Origin: CAZRWH01 sp964603905
Lineage (GTDB): Bacteria > Patescibacteriota > Gracilibacteria > UBA1369 > UBA12470
Length of the DNA stretch: 64,000 nt
Reading direction: 5' to 3'
NCBI GenBank assembly: GCA_964603905.1
Contig: CAZRWH010000001.1
Span: 1-64,000, forward strand
Numbering within the stretch: the first letter of the stretch is position 1; each line of letters begins with the position of its first letter. The notes beneath the pieces are model-generated. The model was not told the origin of the DNA. It saw only the letters and a list, made by a program, of their open reading frames with translations, and ran no database searches. The translations under genes were made by a program, and so were the position numbers. Shown in pieces: positions 60,132 to 64,000 of this stretch.

Positions 60132-60983
60132 TTATTTAGAGATTACGTCACGACCTTTTCTATCTTTTACCCTCCATCTGTTGGTCGTTTTTCTTTTTCT
60201 TGTTTTGAATCCTAGAGCAGGTAGTCCCCATGGAGTTTTTGGGTGCTTCATACCAATTGAAGCTCCACCTTCTCCACCACCATGTGGGTGATCACAAGGG
60301 TTCATAGCTTTACCTCTTACTTGAGGTCTTTTACCCATCCATCTTTTTCTTCCAGCTTTACCAATTTTTAGGTTGCTGTGCTCTGAATTACTTACTTGTC
60401 CTATTGTTGCGTAGCATGCTTTTGGAACGTATCGAACCTCTTTTGAAGGTAGTTCTACTTGTGCGTATTTACCTTCTAGAGAGACAACTTTTCCGCTTGA
60501 TCCAGCAGTTCTACACATTTGTCCTCCTTTTTTCTCAAACATTTCTACGTTGTAAATTGAGAATCCAGGTGGGATGTTTTTAAGTTGTAGTCTGTTTCCA
60601 ACTTTTGCTTTTGTTCGCTCTGCACAGATTATCGTGTCTCCTTCTTGGATTTTACCTGGAGCGATGTGGTATCTCTTGTCACCATCTTTGTATGTTACCA
60701 ACATGATGTAACATGTTCTGTTTGGATCATACTCGATTGAAGTAACTTTACCTTCGATGTTCAGCTTAGCTGTTCGGTCGAAATCGATAACTCTGTATTT
60801 TCTCTTGTGGCCTCCACCTCTGTGTCTGACCGTAAGTTTACCTTGTGAATTTCTTCCAGCGTTTTCCTTTTTCGCTCGTAGAAGTCTCTTCTCAGGTTTT
60901 TTACCTTTTGTTAGTTCTTCAAAGGTATATTTACTGTAGTTTCTTCTAGCGTTTGATACTGGTTTTACTTTTTTAACTGCCAT
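60132..60983 (-). CDS. rplB: Ribosomal protein uL2
   Basis: 283 residues: GRNSQGKLTVRHRGGGHKRK, AMNPCDHPHGGGEGGASIG with the peptidyl-transferase-region His, and TPWGLPALGFKTRKRKTTNR. Full length. Confidence 0.98.
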   Translation of the reverse strand: MAVKKVKPVSNARRNYSKYTFEELTKGKKPEKRLLRAKKENAGRNSQGKLTVRHRGGGHKRKYRVIDFDRTAKLNIEGKVTSIEYDPNRTCYIMLVTYKDGDKRYHIAPGKIQEGDTIICAERTKAKVGNRLQLKNIPPGFSIYNVEMFEKKGGQMCRTAGSSGKVVSLEGKYAQVELPSKEVRYVPKACYATIGQVSNSEHSNLKIGKAGRKRWMGKRPQVRGKAMNPCDHPHGGGEGGASIGMKHPKTPWGLPALGFKTRKRKTTNRWRVKDRKGRDVISK

Positions 60984-61020
60984 TTATGTAGAGTTTTAGA
61001 ATTTTAGAATTTTAGAATCT

Positions 61021-61320
61021 CTATTTAACCTCTTTGATCTTGTTGAAGTCGAATTTTTGTCCTGGTTTAAGAGTGATTACGACTTTTTTGCTAACTGGTC
61101 GTTTAACGATTGGTCGTCGTCCTTTTCCTAGACGTGTTTTGCTAGGAGTCTTGATTGTATTCACAGACACGACTTCTACTCCGTAAAGAGTTCGGAAAGC
61201 GTTCTTGATGTCGATCTTTGTTGCTTTTGAGTGAACAACAAATGTGTGTTTATTTAGTTGCTCTGTTAGCGAACTTTTCTCTGTGATTACCGGTCTTTTG
61301 ATTACTTTTGAAAAATCCAT
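61021..61320 (-). CDS. rplW: Ribosomal protein uL23
   Basis: 99 residues: VIKRPVITEKSSLTEQLNKH, IDIKNAFRTLYGVEVVSVNT and KKVVITLKPGQKF. It provides the docking site at the tunnel exit for SRP and trigger factor. Confidence 0.96.
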   Translation of the reverse strand: MDFSKVIKRPVITEKSSLTEQLNKHTFVVHSKATKIDIKNAFRTLYGVEVVSVNTIKTPSKTRLGKGRRPIVKRPVSKKVVITLKPGQKFDFNKIKEVK

Positions 61321-61341
61321 AATTTAGTAAGTAGTGAGAAG

Positions 61342-62001
61342 TTAGTTTTCTTCTGCTGGTGTAGCAGTAGCTTTTTTCAGAAATGTGTCTTCAAGTGCGC
61401 TGAAAGCGTCTCCTACAAACAAAACACTTCGATATCGAAGTACTTTTTCTGTGTTTAGGTTCCTTGCTGAAACAGTTTCTGTGTATTGAATATTTTTTGC
61501 AGCTCTTGAAACATCTCCGTTGTCTTCTTTTGTGACGATCAAGAAAGTTTTATCTAGAGGAAGTTTCCCTAGCATTTCTTGCATTGATTTTGTCTTTGCC
61601 CCTTTGTCGTAACTGTCTACTGCTAGAATCTTCCCGTCTTTTGCCTTAAGTGAAAGCGCTGAGAACAAAGCTGCTCTGCGTTGTTTCTTAGGCATGTTCT
61701 TAGAGAAGTTACGAGTGTTCCTAGGTCCGAAAACTACACAACCACCTTTGTGGTGTACGTTTGTTCTAGAACCTTGTCTTGCTCGTCCTGTTCCTTTTTG
61801 TCGGAAAGGTTTAGCTGTTGTAGACTTGATTTCCCCTCGAATTTTAGTGTGAGCTATAGGATGTCTTCGGTTGGCTTGAATCATTACTACTGCTTGATGC
61901 ATTAGGTCTTCATTGATCTTTGCCTCAAAGATATCTTTATTCAGAGTAATATCTCCTTTTTCTGCTCCATTCTGACTGTATAGTTTTACTTTTGTTGCCA
62001 T
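61342..62001 (-). CDS. rplD: Ribosomal protein uL4
   Basis: 219 residues: HTKIRGEIKSTTAKPFRQKG, GRARQGSRTNVHHKGGCVVF, and FALSVRAK-like ALFSALSLKAKDGKI. It lies two bases downstream of rplC. In some bacteria uL4 autoregulates the S10 operon. Confidence 0.97.
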   Translation of the reverse strand: MATKVKLYSQNGAEKGDITLNKDIFEAKINEDLMHQAVVMIQANRRHPIAHTKIRGEIKSTTAKPFRQKGTGRARQGSRTNVHHKGGCVVFGPRNTRNFSKNMPKKQRRAALFSALSLKAKDGKILAVDSYDKGAKTKSMQEMLGKLPLDKTFLIVTKEDNGDVSRAAKNIQYTETVSARNLNTEKVLRYRSVLFVGDAFSALEDTFLKKATATPAEEN

Positions 62002-62003
62002 GA

Positions 62004-62588
62004 TTATGAGTTTTTCCTTATGATTACTAGATTGTTTTTCCCGCCTGGGACAGGTCCTTTGATACCGATGAGGTTTTTCTCAGCGTTTACGTATGCGATC
62101 TTAGCGCTTCGTAGTGTAACTGCTGCGTTACCCATTCTTCCCGCCATCTTCTTACCTTTGTGTACTCTTCCAGGTTTCGCACAGGCTCCGATAGATCCTG
62201 GTTCTCTTTTGTGGTGTGAACCGTGAGTCATTGGACCTCTGCTGAAGTTGTGTCTCTTGATTGTACCTTGAGTACCTTTACCTCTTGAAGTTCCAGTCAC
62301 TTTTACAGTGTCATCTTCTTCAAAAAGATCTACCTTTACTGCATCCCCTGTATTGAGGGCGTCGTCCTCGCTTACGCGGAACTCCTTAAGGTAGTGATAT
62401 TTTTTAGTCTTCGTAGGTCTTTTCATTTTTCCAAGACCTAGAACTACCGCCGGATATCCATCTTTCTCAACCGTTTTGACTTGAACCACTTCGTTAGGTT
62501 CGCATTCAATGATTGTAAGAGGGATCACGCGACCATCGTCTTTAATCAGACGTGTCATGCCGATTTTCTTGCCTAATATTCCAGGCAT
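62004..62588 (-). CDS. rplC: Ribosomal protein uL3
   Basis: 194 residues: MPGILGKKIGMTRLIKDDGR, GTIKRHNFSRGPMTHGSHHK and GRMGNAAVTLRSAKI. It starts a transcription unit from the promoter at 62705-62733. Confidence 0.97.
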   Translation of the reverse strand: MPGILGKKIGMTRLIKDDGRVIPLTIIECEPNEVVQVKTVEKDGYPAVVLGLGKMKRPTKTKKYHYLKEFRVSEDDALNTGDAVKVDLFEEDDTVKVTGTSRGKGTQGTIKRHNFSRGPMTHGSHHKREPGSIGACAKPGRVHKGKKMAGRMGNAAVTLRSAKIAYVNAEKNLIGIKGPVPGGKNNLVIIRKNS

Positions 62589-62704
62589 AATAGTGATAGG
62601 TTAGTAGCTATTAATATTTATCCTTAGCTAGCAGGGGATAGGTCTTAATTCCTTCGAGAGGAGCCGCTCCCTGTTCTAACGTACAGATTTTAATGTGCGA
62701 CGGC
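62589..62704 (-). promoter_or_regulatory. Leader region of rplC
   Basis: About 110 nt between the promoter and the uL3 start. Contains a GGAGCGGCTCC palindrome (about 62660-62670) and a GTACGTTAGAAC segment, then A/T-rich sequence. A regulatory leader is possible but unproven. I see no coding potential. Confidence 0.45.
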
Positions 62705-62733
62705 AGTCTATAGATTAGATTGCCCTTCGTCAA
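62705..62733 (-). promoter_or_regulatory. Promoter of the rplC-secY cluster
   Basis: Minus strand: TTGACG, a 17-bp spacer and TAGACT. It lies 23 nt downstream of structured RNA copy 2. Confidence 0.65.
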
Positions 62734-62755
62734 GCCAATTTTAAAGAAATTATAT

Positions 62756-62916
62756 AAATTAGCGAGCTGTTAACTTGGCCTGCTTTCTAGCAGAGCTAGA
62801 AACTCTGCCAAGTTAACCTGTTAGGCTTGTTCTTCGATAGCCCTTATAACTCGCCGTACCATTAGTACGTCTCGTCATAAAGAGGCTATCTGTGAACTGC
62901 GTATCTCATCTAATTT
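62756..62916 (-). ncRNA. Structured RNA, copy 2 (unrecognised family)
   Basis: 161 nt with the same layout as copy 1. P1 is AAATTAG/CTAATTT, P2 GATAGCC/GGCTATC (62884-62890 with 62836-62842), P3 CGTAC/GTACG, P4 an 11-bp GTTAACTTGGC/GCCAAGTTAAC (62807-62817 with 62769-62779), and P5 TTTCTAG-CTCTG-CTAGAAA (62784-62802). P2, P4 and P5 differ from copy 1 by paired substitutions, while ATACGCAGTT, ACAAGCCT, CAGAG, the CTCTG loop and GCAG are unchanged. It begins 31 nt after the rpsJ stop and ends before the rplC promoter. Confidence 0.8.
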
Positions 62917-62946
62917 TTACAATTTCTTGTTAAAATTGTTTGCAGT

Positions 62947-63270
62947 TTACTCTGAAGCGATCATCTTAATCTCGATGTCTACACCTGCAGGAAGTGCAAG
63001 GCTAGATAGTGATTCGATTGTTTTTGGTGTGCTTTCGCGGATGTCGATTAGTCTTTTGTGTGTTCTGATCTCGTATTGGTCTCGAGCGTCTTTGTTTACG
63101 AAAGTAGAGGTGTTAACTGTGAATTTCTCAATTCTTGTTGGAAGAGGGATTGGTCCAGCAATGATTGCACCTGTTCTTTCTGCTGTCTCGATGATTAGCT
63201 TTGCAGCTTCGTCAATGATCTTGTGATCGAATGACATGATTTTGATTCTAATCTTTTGGTTTGTTGCCAT
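62947..63270 (-). CDS. rpsJ: Ribosomal protein uS10
   Basis: 107 residues: [35 protein letters not shown] and the C-terminal [10 protein letters not shown]. It lies between tuf and, across the structured RNA, rplC. It thus belongs to the str-type unit with tuf, or has its own leader-controlled expression. Confidence 0.97.
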   Translation of the reverse strand: MATNQKIRIKIMSFDHKIIDEAAKLIIETAERTGAIIAGPIPLPTRIEKFTVNTSTFVNKDARDQYEIRTHKRLIDIRESTPKTIESLSSLALPAGVDIEIKMIASE

Positions 63271-63309
63271 TTCTTTAGTTGTTAATGATTAGTTGTAAAT
63301 TTCTTAAGC

Positions 63310-63346
63310 CACCCGGAGGGAACCCCGGGTGCATTTCTTTAGCACC
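63310..63346 (-). promoter_or_regulatory. Mutually exclusive hairpins in the rpsJ leader
   Basis: Minus strand: GGTGC can pair with GCACC, while the overlapping CACCCGG can pair with CCGGGTG further on. The shared CACC means only one stem can form at a time. A -10-like TATATT lies just upstream at about 63352. An attenuator-type role is speculative. Confidence 0.4.
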
Positions 63347-63425
63347 TAATTAATATAAATGGGATTTCCCTTGTGGGGCCAAGGCGTTAAAAGCAACGGC
63401 TTGGACTTTCTTTCTGGCTTGAAAA

Positions 63426-63451
63426 CCTGGGCAAACGGGCGCTTGCCCAGG
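63426..63451 (-). terminator. Terminator after tuf
   Basis: CCTGGGCAA, loop of eight, TTGCCCAGG, followed on the minus strand by TTTTC. A second hairpin with CCAAG/CTTGG arms lies at 63379-63404. Partial readthrough to rpsJ is likely in the absence of a strong rpsJ promoter. Confidence 0.65.
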
Positions 63452-63469
63452 CAATTTAAATCAAAAAGA

Positions 63470-64000
63470 TTATTCGTGGATTTTTGTTACAACTCCAGCA
63501 CCAACTGTTCGTCCACCTTCACGAATCGCGAAACGTGTTCCTTCGTCAAGAGCGATAGGAGCACCTAGTACGACGTCCATTTTGATGTTGTCTCCAGGCA
63601 TAACCATCTCAACTCCAGCTGGAAGTTCGATAGAACCTGTTACATCAGTTGTACGGATGTAGAATTGAGGTTTGTATCCTTTGAAGAAAGGAGTGTGTCG
63701 TCCACCTTCTTCCTTGCTTAGTACGTATACCTCACATTCGAATTTAGTATGTGGAGTGATTGATCCAGGTTTAGCAAGAACTTGTCCTCTTTCAATCTCT
63801 TCACGCTCGATACCTCTAAGTAGGATACCAACGTTGTCTCCAGCTTGACCTTGGTCAAGAAGTTTTCGGAACATCTCAACACCAGTAACAACAACTTTTC
63901 GAGTTTCTTTGATACCGACGATTTCGATTTCTTCGTTAACTTTGATGATACCTTGGTCAACACGACCTGTAGCAACAGTTCCACGTCCTTTAATTGAGAA
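63470..64000 (-). CDS. tuf: Elongation factor Tu, C-terminal part
   Basis: 177 codons are visible. The 5' part lies beyond the window. [17 protein letters not shown] begins domain 2, [20 protein letters not shown] follows, and domain 3 ends with [15 protein letters not shown]. It delivers aminoacyl-tRNA to the ribosome. Its position upstream of rpsJ is the common str-S10 arrangement. Confidence 0.98.
   Translation of the reverse strand, partial: FSIKGRGTVATGRVDQGIIKVNEEIEIVGIKETRKVVVTGVEMFRKLLDQGQAGDNVGILLRGIEREEIERGQVLAKPGSITPHTKFECEVYVLSKEEGGRHTPFFKGYKPQFYIRTTDVTGSIELPAGVEMVMPGDNIKMDVVLGAPIALDEGTRFAIREGGRTVGAGVVTKIHE

Overview
The window is a bacterial chromosome segment of low to moderate GC with one scaffold gap (100 Ns at 3046-3145). 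UGA behaves as a normal stop, so the recoded Gracilibacteria/Absconditabacteria are unlikely. The ribosomal cluster lacks rpmD (uL30), ATP synthesis or hydrolysis is assigned to a V/A-type ATPase, and surface proteins are abundant. Together these suggest a Candidate Phyla Radiation lineage, perhaps Peregrinibacteria-like. That placement is an inference, since no 16S rRNA is present. In more than 25 starts I read, no gene had a convincing GGAG-type Shine-Dalgarno. Genes are instead preceded by short A-rich leaders or by low-complexity CA/TA-rich spacers.

Layout. 1-5 kb: a DUF2207 membrane protein and unknown genes around the gap. 5-14.3 kb: a nine-gene V-type ATPase operon on the minus strand (peripheral stalk subunit, I, K, E, C, F, A, B, D) with a promoter at each end. 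Its K subunit carries the residues known to bind Na+ in Enterococcus hirae. 14.5-19 kb: a DnaQ exonuclease fused to a degenerate DinG-like region, a solitary PemK/MazF-like toxin, small unknown genes and an S-layer (SLH) protein. 19-28.5 kb: a pyrimidine cluster (carA, pyrB, pyrC, pyrD, pyrK, pyrE, pyrF; carB is not here) interrupted by small unknown genes and one frameshifted ORF. 28.6-38.6 kb: a surface locus with a three-gene operon (a 607-residue Ig/acidic/TM protein, a 1299-residue hyperacidic Trp-repeat protein, a small WxL-like protein), a convergent operon of three DUF916-like proteins (one with LysM), and a second WxL-like protein behind a perfect consensus promoter. 38.8-46 kb: a GT-C-like membrane protein, ksgA (apparently with a non-AUG start), a DUF167 protein, a P2-type cation ATPase whose M6 resembles Na,K-ATPase, and trmD. 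46-64 kb: the S10-spc-alpha ribosomal protein clusters through rplM/rpsI, including secY, adk, map, infA and rpoA, ending in the 3' part of tuf.

The most novel signal is a pair of about 160-nt structured RNAs on the minus strand (14351-14512 and 62756-62916). Their lengths and single-stranded motifs match, but their helices differ by compensatory changes. Each lies about 26-31 nt after a stop codon (dnaQ-dinG; rpsJ) and upstream of a 17-bp-spacer promoter that starts a major operon (V-ATPase; rplC...). I do not recognise the family.

The second candidate system is the WxL/DUF916-like surface locus with its Trp-repeat giant protein. The V-ATPase and P2-ATPase together suggest that Na+ may be an important coupling ion.
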